Source: Acidobacteriota bacterium
GTDB lineage: Bacteria; Acidobacteriota; UBA6911
DNA length: 64,000 nt
Assembly: GCA_016929335.1 (NCBI GenBank)
Contig: JAFGIY010000213.1
Coordinates: 19,182 to 83,181, forward strand
Reading direction: 5' to 3'
In this document: positions 16,255 through 25,685 of the stretch, piece by piece
Numbering within the stretch: the stretch's first letter is position 1
How the letters are laid out: each line of letters begins with the position of its first letter
Position numbers and translations under genes: made by a program
The notes under the pieces: model-generated
What the model was told of the DNA's origin: nothing
Seen by the model: the letters and a program-made list of their open reading frames with translations, nothing else
Database searches by the model: none

Positions 16255-17211
16255 TTACACCTCGATGACACGGATCCGCTCATCTACCTGTTCTTTTAAT
16301 ATGCGCTCCACCATCATTTTCAGTGTCTGGCTTGCGCCCGCGCATCCCGCGCACGCTCCCTTCAGACTGCAGTAGACCAGTGTTCCTTTGATATCCACGA
16401 TCTCCACATCGCCTCCGTCCATTTTGAGCGAGGGCCGAATGTATTCGTCCAGGATCTTCTCGACCTTCTTGGCAAACTGGTAGGGAGAAAACTCGGTGGC
16501 TTGAGGGATCTCGGCAGGAAGAATCGGCAACGAAACCACAGCCGGAGCAGGCTCTGTCTGGCCGCCCCAGACCTGATCCAGCATGTCCTGAAGCCCGCCG
16601 GGAACATGATGGCAGGAAGTGCAGCCGCCCCCCGCCTTAATGGCATTTGTGATCTGAGGAATTGTTCGCAGATTGAGTTCTCTGATCTTGCGCTTGAGAT
16701 AAGGTTCGGTGATAGAGAAGCATTTGCAGACAATTCTTCCTTCCTCCGTTTCCTGGTCATGAATATTCACGCCCAATTTCTTCAAGTCGACTCCACGTTT
16801 CTGAGCCCAGTTGTAAACAGCGGATTCGAGCGCCTCTGCACCCATAACGGAGCAATGGATCTTTTGTTCAGGCAAGCCTTGCAGGAATTGGACAATATCG
16901 TTGTTCTGTATATCCAGCGCCGTTATGGGTGTAAAGCTCCCCTGCTCTATGATCTCGCACAGGGCTTCCGATGCAGCTATGGCGGAAGTACAGCCGAAGG
17001 TAAGGTACTTTGCTTCGGTAATAATGTCCTGAGTCGGGTCAGAAGGATGCCGTTTGACCCGGAAGGTGAATCGCATGGCATCTCCACACACGATGGATCC
17101 ATGCTCACCCATGCCGTCCGGATTCTCAATCTCACCCAGGTGCGTACCGGGCTTCCCGTGAACTGCATCCATGAACAGCTGCTTTGTTTTTTCGCTGTAT
17201 TCCCAACCCAT
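16255..17211 (-). CDS. nifU: Three-domain NifU Fe-S cluster scaffold
   Basis: A 318-residue protein with the full NifU layout. An IscU-like domain spans residues 1-125, with Cys in SIVCGDA, FGCTS and IHCSV. A central BFD-like 2Fe-2S domain (about 145-205) has CKCF and CTSCH. A C-terminal Nfu domain (about 235-318) has KMDGGDVEI and CAGCAG. It accepts sulfur from NifS and builds and hands on 4Fe-4S clusters. The genes here are rich in iron-sulfur proteins (ferredoxin, AOR-family enzyme, two radical SAM proteins), which would be its clients; no nitrogenase genes are in the window. GGAG eight bases upstream supports the start, and nifS follows directly. Confidence 0.92.
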   Translation of the reverse strand: MGWEYSEKTKQLFMDAVHGKPGTHLGEIENPDGMGEHGSIVCGDAMRFTFRVKRHPSDPTQDIITEAKYLTFGCTSAIAASEALCEIIEQGSFTPITALDIQNNDIVQFLQGLPEQKIHCSVMGAEALESAVYNWAQKRGVDLKKLGVNIHDQETEEGRIVCKCFSITEPYLKRKIRELNLRTIPQITNAIKAGGGCTSCHHVPGGLQDMLDQVWGGQTEPAPAVVSLPILPAEIPQATEFSPYQFAKKVEKILDEYIRPSLKMDGGDVEIVDIKGTLVYCSLKGACAGCAGASQTLKMMVERILKEQVDERIRVIEV

Positions 17212-17419
17212 ATTGCGGCTCCATATTTAAGAGTAGAAGCAATTCAAGCCGGACCAGAGACCCAAATATGCTTTCTGCCACCCTATTTGACCAGATAATA
17301 TAACTCCTCTTTGGAAAGCGGGCAAATTATCATTTACTCCCAATTACAGGAAACCTGCGTATTTTTCAGGAATCCGGCATAGTCGGATCGCCGACGGCAG
17401 ACGGAAATCGGCGCTCTGG

Positions 17420-17971
17420 CTACCCGGCTTTCCCGATTGCTATGCAGTCTATGTTGATTATTCCGCCTCGCCTGGACGGCCGGATAGTGAGGGAATGCGG
17501 CCCTTTGTCAATTGGGCCGAGGGGCACCGAATAGCAGACCCATTCCTTTTCGGTATGCCCATATCCTCCCGTCGGATTCAGTTCAATGTCCTGCACAATC
17601 CTGTCATCGATTAAGAACTGATATGTCTGTGGAAGCCGGCTTTCAAACGCCGCTCGGATCACAAGCAAAGCAGCTTCTACGGGAGCTTCGGAGATGACCT
17701 TGTATACGACATAATCCGTTTGTCTTTCACCCCAGCGATTGCCGAGGCATTTCCTCCCGAATGCACCATCCTTATGATCCGGATCACCCCCTGATTTGCT
17801 GCCGAAATCCTCACCTTCGACATAAAAGAAGCACCGATCTACGGGGAGTTCGCCCAAAGCAATCCTCGTCATCTCTATTTCCGTTGAGGATTTTTGCGGT
17901 TGGGAAGAACAGGAAACGGAAATCAATACGCACAACACGAAACCGGCAGCGCCAAGACAGGTTGTCTTCAT
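17420..17971 (-). CDS. Putative lipoprotein with CBM6/35-like carbohydrate-binding fold
   Basis: A 183-residue protein starting at MKTTCLGAAGF, whose hydrophobic stretch ends in SVSCSS, a weak lipobox. The mature part has YVEGEDF near its start and INIDCIAIGKAG at the end. These are the first and last strands typical of galactose-binding-like modules of the CBM6/CBM35 type, where the final Asp and nearby residues help bind sugar or calcium. It probably sits in the periplasm or outer membrane and binds a glycan. A longer frame reaches 18232 but has no signal-like start and runs into the divergent glycosyltransferase. The function is not known beyond fold. Confidence 0.6.
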   Translation of the reverse strand: MKTTCLGAAGFVLCVLISVSCSSQPQKSSTEIEMTRIALGELPVDRCFFYVEGEDFGSKSGGDPDHKDGAFGRKCLGNRWGERQTDYVVYKVISEAPVEAALLVIRAAFESRLPQTYQFLIDDRIVQDIELNPTGGYGHTEKEWVCYSVPLGPIDKGPHSLTIRPSRRGGIINIDCIAIGKAG

Positions 17972-18200
17972 TATTGTTCCCTTAAACAATCCTCCGGAAT
18001 GCGGAATCCTATCCGTCAGAGAATTCATTCGAAGCAAATACACAGGTGAACGGAATATAACCCATCGGGATGCTCCAGACAAACGAAAGATCCGGCCCGA
18101 AATGCACAGAAACACATCCGGATTTACGTTCCATGAGTCCCTTCCGTCCATTATTCTGGGCTTGGCTTCATCCCTCAGAATGATTAGTATTGCAGCTGCC

Positions 18201-19127
18201 ATGAATGAACAATCCAGGCTTGCGGTTCTCATTCCCTGCTATAACGAAGAAGCCACGATCGGCAAGGTTATTCGGGATTTTCGCTCGCAGCTTCCGGATT
18301 CCGTGATTTATGTATTCGACAACTGCTGCTCGGATCGCACGGCCGAGATTGCCAGAGAACTGGGAGCCATCGTTATTTCGGAATCCCGTCAAGGCAAGGG
18401 ATATGTGGTGGAATCCATGCTTGCCACTGTGGCCTCGGATTTTTATGTTCTTGTAGACGGCGATGATACATACCCCGCCGAATGCGCTCATGCCCTGCTG
18501 GAACCGGTGAGAAGCGGAAAGGCCGATATGACCGTCGGCGCCCGGCTCGCGGAAACTGCTTCCGGCAGTTTCAGGCCGATGCACGTATTCGGCAACAGGC
18601 TTGTATGCAGTCTTATCAATAAGATTTTTCACGCCGATCTCACGGATATTCTGAGCGGATACCGTGCATTCAACCGCAAGGTCGTCCAACGCATACCGGT
18701 GGTCTCGTCCGGATTTGAGGTTGAAACAGAGCTTACGGTTCAGATGCTTTACTATCATTTAAAGCTGGTTGAAGTCGCAATCCCCTACCGGGGCCGTCCG
18801 CCCGGCAGTGTTTCCAAGCTTCGCACACTGCCTGACGGCGTTCGAGTGCTATGGAAAATTTTCAGTCTTTTCCGCAATTTCAAACCGCTTACCTTTTTCG
18901 GCAGCCTCGGCATTGTGGTGTTTTTTTTAGGGATTCTGGCAGGCTCGCTTCCGATTTATGATTTTGTCCAAAGCGGATTTACAGAGGTCAAACGCTTCCC
19001 TTTGGCAATCCTGGCAGCTTCACTGGTCCTGCTCGCCTCCAGTCTTGGCCTTCTCGGCATCATCCTCCACGCCGTCAACTGGCGGTTCAAAGAGCTTCAC
19101 AACGTCATAATCCGGCGTCATGATTGA
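18201..19127 (+). CDS. Membrane-anchored family 2 glycosyltransferase (DPM1/ArnC-like)
   Basis: About 308 residues. The catalytic domain has LIPCYNEEATIGKVI, a DNCCSDRTAE motif and DGDDTYPAE, the DxD-type metal site, then ILSGYRAF. Two hydrophobic segments at the C-terminus (about 225-250 and 265-295) anchor it in the inner membrane, as in polyprenyl-phosphate sugar transferases. It probably links a nucleotide sugar to a lipid carrier or modifies an envelope lipid. The start is uncertain: ATG at 18201 is used because it directly precedes the core, 18180 is possible, and neither has a clear ribosome site. It is divergent from the putative lipoprotein gene, and its own partner genes are not obvious. 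Confidence 0.8.
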   Translation: MNEQSRLAVLIPCYNEEATIGKVIRDFRSQLPDSVIYVFDNCCSDRTAEIARELGAIVISESRQGKGYVVESMLATVASDFYVLVDGDDTYPAECAHALLEPVRSGKADMTVGARLAETASGSFRPMHVFGNRLVCSLINKIFHADLTDILSGYRAFNRKVVQRIPVVSSGFEVETELTVQMLYYHLKLVEVAIPYRGRPPGSVSKLRTLPDGVRVLWKIFSLFRNFKPLTFFGSLGIVVFFLGILAGSLPIYDFVQSGFTEVKRFPLAILAASLVLLASSLGLLGIILHAVNWRFKELHNVIIRRHD

Positions 19128-19266
19128 GGCCTCACAACCTATGGAGTGCGCCGGCTCGCCTGGGTCTTGATCTAATGGACAGACCTTCTTAGAAGCCGCA
19201 AGCGGACGCGATTCAAAGAAACAGACATATTCCCCGAAGAGCCACCGTTCGCAATGCCGATCCAGG

Positions 19267-22200
19267 CTATGCGGAAACCGAATCTTCGACAGAATTCAGG
19301 CCGGCCTTTTTCCGAGACAGCTTGCGAACCAGGTCATCGAGAAGCGAATATACCACGGGGACCGCAATCAGGGTCAGAAGTGTGGATGTAATCAAACCGC
19401 CAATCACAGCGCGTGCCATAGGAGCTCGAAGTTCCGATCCCGCGCCTATTTCGAATGCCAGGGGGAGCATTCCGAATATCATTGCCATGGTAGTCATGAC
19501 GATGGGGCGAAATCTTGTCTTTCCCGCTTCTACCAGAGCATTCGTCCGGTCCTTGCCTTCCAACCTTAACCGCTTTGTATAGTCAATCAGCAAAATCGCG
19601 TTTTTCGTCACCAGCCCCATCAAAAGGATCAGGCCGATCATAGACATGATGTTGAGGGTATCCCGCGTAAACACCAATATGCCCGCGACTCCTATCAGGG
19701 AAAGCGGCAAAGAAAGCATGATGGCCAAAGGATGCGTAAAGCTGCCGAACTGAGAAGCAAGAATCAGATAGATAAAAACGATCGCCAGGATAAGGGCCTC
19801 GTATATGTAATCGAAGGTTTCGTTCATCTCCTCCGACTCTCCGGTGAACAGCACCGCATAGCCTGCAGGTAATTTCATCCCGTCCACGACATCCTGCAAA
19901 TCGTTCTCCACATCTCCCATCGGTCTTCCGGCCGTATTGGCAAAGATGCGAACTTCACGCATAAGATCATAGTGGCGGATCTGAGAAGGACTTGCAGCCC
20001 GGCTGTATGTTACGACCTGTCCGATAGGTATCAGTATATCGCGCCCGGAGGCGTCTTTTCTGGTGCTTAAAAGATCGATATCGTCCAGAATTTCCGCGGA
20101 CCTCCTTTCCTGTTCCGACAGCCGGACGCGAACATCGTACGCATCGCCGTCCTCGTCCTCATATTGCGTTGCAACTTCACCGTTGAGGAGTGTCCGCATG
20201 GTCAATGCAAGCGATTCCAGCTCAATACCGAGATCGGAGGCAAGCTTCCTGTCAATGCGGACCTTGATTTCAGGCTTATCCCGATCCAGACTCCTGTCGA
20301 TATCCACTGCACCCGGAACCTTCCGGATGCGGTCCATAACCTCGACGGAAATCCGATCCAGCTCGCTCATATCCGGACCCTGAACGCTGAGCTGAAGCGG
20401 TCTGGAATCCCCCATATCCGCAACATCTTCAATACTGACGATGGCACGCCCGTAAACAGCCAGCTCTTTACGCAGAATGTCGCGCAAAGCATCATCAGAC
20501 CGGGCTCTTTCTTTCTTGGGCTTAAGCTTCACGTAAACCGCGCCCTCATTCAGGGCGGAAGTGCTGCCGGCGCCGATTGTAGTGAATGCATATTTCACTT
20601 CGGGCTTACTCCGGATCAGATGAACGATTTCGTTGGAAATAGCCTCTGTCTGCTCAATCGTGCTTCCGGGAGTAGTTTTGAAACTGACCTGGAACTCACC
20701 GCGGTCATAGGAAGGCATGAATTCCTGACCCAATGTATCAAATATTAGAAGGCCGACACCGAACAATGCCAGGGAGACAATAAGGACCGACGCGCGATGT
20801 CTCAGCGAAAAGCGGATGGCTTTCTCATACGTAATCCGCAGGCTCAGGAACCAATTGTCGAACGATTCCAATACGCGCGCCAATCCTCGCCGTTTCATGT
20901 GTGTTTCTACCGCCGGATCATACCAGCGGGACGAGAGCATCGGATCCAATGTGAACGAGACAAAAAGAGACACCAGCACTGCAAATGCAACGGTAATGCC
21001 GAATTCATAAAAGAATCGTCCAACGATCCCTTTCATGAATGCAATCGGAACAAAGACGGCAATAATGGAAAACGTGGTGGCCATTACCGCCAGGCCAATC
21101 TCCGAAGTGCCGAATCGCGCCGCTTCAAAGTGGTTGCGCCCGAACTGCATATGCCGGACTATGTTTTCGCGTACCACGATGGCATCGTCGATCAGCAGGC
21201 CTACCGACAGCGACAATCCGAGAAGCGTCAGGATATTGAGCGAAAACCCCAGGCTTCTCATAATAATGAAAGCCGATATGATCGAGACCGGCAGCGTCAG
21301 TCCGGTAATCACCGTGCTGCGCCAGCTATTGAGAAACAAAAACACAATGAATACGGTGAAAAGTGCTCCCAAAATGAGTGTGGTTTGAACATCCTCCACG
21401 GCTTCACGGATGAAGGTTGAAGAATCCCGAACGACGCTAAGCCGCGTCTGTCCCGGCAATTCCTGATTCAGTTTCGGCAGAGCTGCCTTCACCGCCTCGG
21501 CAACGTCGACCGTATTGCTTCCTGATTGTTTCCGGATTTCGATAGCCAGCGATCTCTGCCCGTTGATCAATGCAAGAGTGCGCTGTTCTTCATATCCGTC
21601 CACTATTCCTGCAATTTCACTGAATGTGATCGGGACGCCCCGGATTGTCTTGACGATCAAGTTCTGGAACAGCCTGGGATCATCGATCTTCCCCTCTACT
21701 CGAACCAGTTCTTCCATCACACCCGCTTTGAGCTTTCCTGCAGGAACTTCGATGTTTTCTCTCCGCAAGGCGAGGACAATTTCGGGAACAGTCAAGTTGT
21801 AGGCTTTCATGCGCTCCGGGTCCAGAAATACCTGAATCTCACGTCGCTGCCCGCCGACGATTTTCAGAGAACCCACGCCTTCGATGTTTTCAAGGCGTTT
21901 CCGGATGATCTTCTCGGCAAGCAGTGTCAGGTCTTTCGGAGAGAGCTGCGGAGAGCTTACGGAAAGCGAGACGATGGGCATGTCGGCGGGATCGAGACGA
22001 TCAATAACCGGTTCTTCCACGCCTGTCGGGAAATCACGTCTCATAGCGCTTACCTTGCTTCGAACATCCTGTGCCGCAGTATGAATATCTGTTCCGAGTT
22101 CAAACTCCGCAATAACGATCGAGACTCCTTCGGTCGTTGTTGAAGAAAGATGCTTCACCCCTTCGATGGGATTGATGGCCTCTTCAATGCGCTTTGTCAC

Positions 22201-22386
22201 CTCCGTTTCAACGGTTTCCGGCGCCACGCCCGGATAAAGCGTCTGCACGGTCACGACGGGGAGATCCACGTTGGGAAAAAGGTCGATAGACAATTCCCGA
22301 TAGGAAAAGATCCCGAGCACCACCAGAGCGATCATCATCATGGTGGCAAATACCGGCTGTTTGACCGAAAGGTCGGATAAAATCAT
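19267..22386 (-). CDS. RND efflux pump inner-membrane transporter (HAE1 family)
   Basis: A 1,039-residue AcrB/MdtC-type transporter. It has the typical TM1 opening, two large periplasmic loops, and a TM4 segment GLLIDDAIVVREN with the adjacent Asp pair of the proton relay. The second half repeats the plan with a similar conserved GLVTKNAILLIDY. The trimer moves hydrophobic compounds from the periplasm or inner leaflet through the adaptor and TolC-type channel, driven by protons. It is the last gene of a TetR-TolC-MFP-RND operon, 78 bp after the adaptor. The length is normal for the family. Substrates cannot be predicted. Confidence 0.93.
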   Translation of the reverse strand: MILSDLSVKQPVFATMMMIALVVLGIFSYRELSIDLFPNVDLPVVTVQTLYPGVAPETVETEVTKRIEEAINPIEGVKHLSSTTTEGVSIVIAEFELGTDIHTAAQDVRSKVSAMRRDFPTGVEEPVIDRLDPADMPIVSLSVSSPQLSPKDLTLLAEKIIRKRLENIEGVGSLKIVGGQRREIQVFLDPERMKAYNLTVPEIVLALRRENIEVPAGKLKAGVMEELVRVEGKIDDPRLFQNLIVKTIRGVPITFSEIAGIVDGYEEQRTLALINGQRSLAIEIRKQSGSNTVDVAEAVKAALPKLNQELPGQTRLSVVRDSSTFIREAVEDVQTTLILGALFTVFIVFLFLNSWRSTVITGLTLPVSIISAFIIMRSLGFSLNILTLLGLSLSVGLLIDDAIVVRENIVRHMQFGRNHFEAARFGTSEIGLAVMATTFSIIAVFVPIAFMKGIVGRFFYEFGITVAFAVLVSLFVSFTLDPMLSSRWYDPAVETHMKRRGLARVLESFDNWFLSLRITYEKAIRFSLRHRASVLIVSLALFGVGLLIFDTLGQEFMPSYDRGEFQVSFKTTPGSTIEQTEAISNEIVHLIRSKPEVKYAFTTIGAGSTSALNEGAVYVKLKPKKERARSDDALRDILRKELAVYGRAIVSIEDVADMGDSRPLQLSVQGPDMSELDRISVEVMDRIRKVPGAVDIDRSLDRDKPEIKVRIDRKLASDLGIELESLALTMRTLLNGEVATQYEDEDGDAYDVRVRLSEQERRSAEILDDIDLLSTRKDASGRDILIPIGQVVTYSRAASPSQIRHYDLMREVRIFANTAGRPMGDVENDLQDVVDGMKLPAGYAVLFTGESEEMNETFDYIYEALILAIVFIYLILASQFGSFTHPLAIMLSLPLSLIGVAGILVFTRDTLNIMSMIGLILLMGLVTKNAILLIDYTKRLRLEGKDRTNALVEAGKTRFRPIVMTTMAMIFGMLPLAFEIGAGSELRAPMARAVIGGLITSTLLTLIAVPVVYSLLDDLVRKLSRKKAGLNSVEDSVSA

Positions 22387-22464
22387 AATTTGATTCCTTT
22401 AACCGCGGGTTTCTCCATGCGAGGTCCCGCTTATTAGAGCAACCATCTCAGACCGCGCAGAAAT

Positions 22465-23616
22465 TTACCTGGAAACCTGCACTGCAATTCCTTCTTTCAG
22501 AGACGGCCCGATTTCCGCAATCACCAGATCTCCTTCCTGAAGCCCTTTCCGAATCCATACCTGGTCCAATTTGCTGTCGCCGATCTCAATTCCCAGGCGA
22601 TGCGCTTTCCCGTCTCTCACCACATAGACGCCTTCGTTTCCCGATTCTTCCTTTTCCGGAATCAGGGCGTCTCGCGGAATGACAAGAGCCCTCGGTTCAC
22701 GATGTGTGACGATCTCTCCCCGGGCATACATTCCACTGCGCAATTCTCCCTTTGGATTGGATATCTTCACTTTCACTTTAACGGAGCGGTTTTCTGACTC
22801 GATTTCAGGACTGATTGCGGAAACCACGCCTTCAAACAGGCGCTCTCCATAGGTGGGTGTCTGAAAAGAAGCGTGCTGTCCCAGCCTCAGGCTCGCCAGT
22901 TGATAAGATGGAACCACGCATTCCAGTTCCAGCTGACTATTGTCGACAATGGTATACAACGGAACGCCCGGAGAAAGCAGTGAGCCTTTGTCAAAATATC
23001 TCTTCTGGATATGCCCCTCGATCGGAGAATAAATTTTGCAGTCCTGCAGTCCTTTTTCGGCGACCGCCAGCGCGGCCTTTGCCTGTCCGCATTGAGCCTC
23101 CGCCAGCCGCACTTGTGATTCCGCCTCCTTTATGCCCGTCAATGCAGCCTGATGGTCCTTTTCCGTTATACCGCCGCTACGCAGCAGGTTGTCCGCTCTT
23201 TCTTTTTCGGTTCTTGCATGGTCGGCGGAAATCTTGGCGCGTTCAAGCCCTGCCTGCGCCACATTAAGAGCGGCTTCGGCCTGATCGTAAGCAAGGCGGT
23301 AATTGATGGGATCGATCTCTGCCAGCAATTGATTTTTTCGAACCAGCGCTCCCTCCATAAAATGGGCGGCGATCAGACGGCCTCCCACTTCCGGCTTGAT
23401 TTCCACGGTTGCGAGCGTGCGAAGATTTCCCGTTATGGGCGCCGTGACAATCCACTCGCGGCTTTTCACTTCCACGACCTTCGCCACCGGCATTGTGGAT
23501 ATGCCTCCGGCAGTATCGTCGCCGGTATTATTATCGGATTTGCCGCAATACCACTGGCTTGCGGCGGCCAGGACAAGCGTCAGCGCAAATGAAATATTTA
23601 AAGACCTGATATTCAC
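22465..23616 (-). CDS. RND periplasmic adaptor (membrane fusion protein)
   Basis: A 383-residue HlyD/AcrA-type adaptor. The N-terminal hydrophobic segment ends in WYCGKSD, which suggests a lipid-anchored Cys, though the lipobox is not classic. The lipoyl half (GGRLIAAHFMEGALVRKNQLL) and the long helical hairpin (about 100-170, with LAYDQAEAALNVAQAGLE) are followed by the beta-barrel and membrane-proximal domains (IYSPIEGHIQKR, VIPRDALI). It joins the RND transporter to the outer-membrane channel. Its ATG overlaps the TolC-family stop by 4 bp (ATGA), so translation is coupled. Confidence 0.92.
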   Translation of the reverse strand: MNIRSLNISFALTLVLAAASQWYCGKSDNNTGDDTAGGISTMPVAKVVEVKSREWIVTAPITGNLRTLATVEIKPEVGGRLIAAHFMEGALVRKNQLLAEIDPINYRLAYDQAEAALNVAQAGLERAKISADHARTEKERADNLLRSGGITEKDHQAALTGIKEAESQVRLAEAQCGQAKAALAVAEKGLQDCKIYSPIEGHIQKRYFDKGSLLSPGVPLYTIVDNSQLELECVVPSYQLASLRLGQHASFQTPTYGERLFEGVVSAISPEIESENRSVKVKVKISNPKGELRSGMYARGEIVTHREPRALVIPRDALIPEKEESGNEGVYVVRDGKAHRLGIEIGDSKLDQVWIRKGLQEGDLVIAEIGPSLKEGIAVQVSR

Positions 23617-24968
23617 CGGATTTCCTCCATGTCCAGGATCGGGCTGCCTGAGGCAAGTCTAAGGCGTGCCTTTGCCATTTCGTATTCGTAGGTTGCGCTG
23701 ATTTGCGAATTCCGGGCTACGGTAAGGGCCGTCTGCGAATCCAGAACATCCAGCGTCGTCGCCGCACCATATTGATAATTGGCCTGCATCATATTGAGCA
23801 CCTTCTCAGACTGGCTGACGCTCAGTTTTGCTGCAGCAATTGCCTTGGCCGAAGACTGCATGTCATCGTAGGCTTGCTTAACCTCAAGTCGATAGGTGTT
23901 TTCGAGTTGCGCCAGCCTCTGTTCTGCGGCTCGACAACGGGCCAGTGCCTGCACGATAAGGCCGGATTTTCGCCCGCTGTCAAACAGCGGAAGCCTGAAG
24001 TTGAATGTAAGATTCCATCGTGAGTAGTCATTGTTGAAGAGATTCTGCGGCTCCCGCACGGCATATCCCCATTGACCTTCCATATCCACCGTCAACTTGT
24101 TTTCAGCCTTTGCCAGCAACAGTGTCATCTTTGCCTGCTGGAGTTGTCTCCGCGCTGCAATGATTTCCGGCCGCAATTCCAGCGTCCGTTTCTGGATCTG
24201 TTCGAGACCTTCGACCGGCCACGGGCGGTATTCCAGCGAACCGGCAATTTGTGTAGGCGCTTCCAGATCGACCATGATCAGATTGTTTATGGCCGCACGC
24301 GCAAAGCGGACCTGATTATCCGCCCGGATCAATTCCGGCTCCAAATTTCCCACATTTACTTCCGATCGAAGCACATCGATCTCGGTCGCAACGCCGTTGC
24401 GGAAACGCACCCGAGCCTGCTCCAGGTGCTTAACCCTCAGTGCATGGGTTTCCTGAACCACATCGCGGTTCGCTTCCGCCAGAAGAAGATCGTTGAAGGC
24501 CTGAAACACCTTGAATGTGAGCAGTTGCCGCACGGATTCGCTGACGGCGGCTTTTTCAGCCAGACTCTCCTCCGCCAGTTTCAGCGCCGTCCGCACCTTC
24601 CCCGCGTTATAGATCGGCTGCTTCACATTGAGTCCCATGTCAAACATGTTGCTGGCGCTTGGTACGAGCGCATCCTTGAATTCCTTCGGAACCTTATCGA
24701 AACTCGAGCTGTTGAGAATACTGGGATCCCGCATCCGCAAACCGTATCCCTGGAATGTAACCTGCGGGTATGCTCCGGACCGCACTTCTGTGATCTTGCC
24801 CTTCAACTCGGCCATTTCTTCCAGGGCTACAAGCATTTCAGGATTCCGCTTGATTGCAAGCTCGACAGCTTCCGCCATGGTCAGAAATCCGGATATATCC
24901 TGACATACTGCTCCTTGCGATCCCGCGAGGATAAGAATCATGCCCAAAAGAGTTCGAAGCGCTTTCAT
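23613..24968 (-). CDS. TolC-family outer-membrane efflux channel
   Basis: A 451-residue protein with signal peptide (MKALRTLLGMILILAGSQGA) and two repeats of the outer-membrane efflux family: long alpha-helices such as LTMAEAVELAIKRNPEM near residue 30, and a matching second repeat around residues 235-260. As a trimer it forms the exit duct of the RND pump. The start at 24968 is chosen because its ATGA overlaps the TetR stop and GAGG lies nine bases upstream; an ATG three codons earlier is crowded against that site. It is co-transcribed with its regulator and pump genes. Confidence 0.92.
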   Translation of the reverse strand: MKALRTLLGMILILAGSQGAVCQDISGFLTMAEAVELAIKRNPEMLVALEEMAELKGKITEVRSGAYPQVTFQGYGLRMRDPSILNSSSFDKVPKEFKDALVPSASNMFDMGLNVKQPIYNAGKVRTALKLAEESLAEKAAVSESVRQLLTFKVFQAFNDLLLAEANRDVVQETHALRVKHLEQARVRFRNGVATEIDVLRSEVNVGNLEPELIRADNQVRFARAAINNLIMVDLEAPTQIAGSLEYRPWPVEGLEQIQKRTLELRPEIIAARRQLQQAKMTLLLAKAENKLTVDMEGQWGYAVREPQNLFNNDYSRWNLTFNFRLPLFDSGRKSGLIVQALARCRAAEQRLAQLENTYRLEVKQAYDDMQSSAKAIAAAKLSVSQSEKVLNMMQANYQYGAATTLDVLDSQTALTVARNSQISATYEYEMAKARLRLASGSPILDMEEIR

Positions 24969-25576
24969 ATACGGCATCCTCTTGCTTTACCGATCGGTAT
25001 AATAGCTAAAGCAGAGCTGGAGTTTCTCATAAGCAGATCTACCAGCTTTTCGGCAGTGCGACGCGTCAGCGTCCGACGCCCGGTAAAAAAATATTCCAGT
25101 ATCTGCATCAGCATCATTCCCATTAATGCGCCGGAAATCAGTTCCGAATTCGCGTTGCTTCGCTTTGGCATATGCTGTGCAATCAACTGCGCAATCATCT
25201 CGCGCTCGCGCTTGAATTCTTGAACGAAATTATAGCGAGGGTATTTCCCTTCCGGAGAAAACATCATCCTGAATAAAAGCCGGACGCTATTGGGATCTCT
25301 TGTGCAATTGCGGAATTCTGAGGACACATAAAGCACCAGGCGGTCTCTCAGGGATCCACGGTACTCAAAAAGCCGTAACAGGTTTTTCCGGCTCTGGTTG
25401 AAGATGTCAAGCATCAGTTCCTGATACAAATGCTCTTTGCCGCGGAAATGGTAATAAAGCACCGGCTTGGTTACTCCGGCCAACCGGCATATTTCACGAA
25501 TGGAACTGCCGGCGTAGCCTTTTCGAGCGAAAAGCTCCATTGCAGCTTTCAAAATGGTATTTCGGGCATCTCTCAT
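24965..25576 (-). CDS. TetR-family repressor of the efflux operon
   Basis: A 203-residue TetR regulator. Residues about 8-55 are the helix-turn-helix domain with SIREICRLAGVTKPVLYYHF, the usual recognition segment. The rest is the helical ligand-binding domain, which has no sequence clue to its ligand. It heads the operon with TolC, adaptor and RND genes and overlaps tolC by ATGA. A strong promoter lies directly upstream and contains a palindrome suited to this repressor (25592-25603); the same palindrome recurs inside its own 3' end. It should therefore repress itself and the pump until a drug-like ligand binds. The leader before the ATG is only about five bases. Confidence 0.92.
   Translation of the reverse strand: MRDARNTILKAAMELFARKGYAGSSIREICRLAGVTKPVLYYHFRGKEHLYQELMLDIFNQSRKNLLRLFEYRGSLRDRLVLYVSSEFRNCTRDPNSVRLLFRMMFSPEGKYPRYNFVQEFKREREMIAQLIAQHMPKRSNANSELISGALMGMMLMQILEYFFTGRRTLTRRTAEKLVDLLMRNSSSALAIIPIGKARGCRI
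24988..24999. promoter_or_regulatory. Internal copy of the TetR operator (TACCGATCGGTA)
   Basis: A perfect 12-bp palindrome inside the 3' end of the tetR gene, 20 bp before the TolC ATG. In opposite orientation it shares 17 consecutive bases with the upstream copy at 25592-25603. It is well placed to block an internal start or to act as a roadblock before tolC. Confidence 0.7.
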
Positions 25577-25587
25577 AATACGCTCTA

Positions 25588-25615
25588 ACTATACCGATCG
25601 GTAAAGTTATGTCAA
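25588..25615 (-). promoter_or_regulatory. Efflux operon promoter with embedded TetR operator
   Basis: On the minus strand: exact TTGACA (25615-25610), 16-bp spacer, TATAGT (25593-25588). The palindrome TACCGATCGGTA (25592-25603) covers the spacer and the edge of the -10 box, so a bound repressor would exclude RNA polymerase. Transcription would start about five bases before the tetR ATG, giving a nearly leaderless message. Confidence 0.8.
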
Positions 25616-25685
25616 GGACCCTATCGGCAAAAAATCGTCTGCAAATTAAAACTTCGACCATTCATTTGTGGCTGGAAAGCAGGAT

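Noticed and set aside
17972..18232. N-terminal extension of the putative lipoprotein to 18232
   Set aside because: It would bury the signal peptide inside the protein and overlap the divergent glycosyltransferase start.
24072..25223. Long plus-strand frame (383 codons) opposite tolC and tetR
   Set aside because: It is a shadow of the minus-strand genes; no family motif and the opposite strand encodes well-matched proteins.
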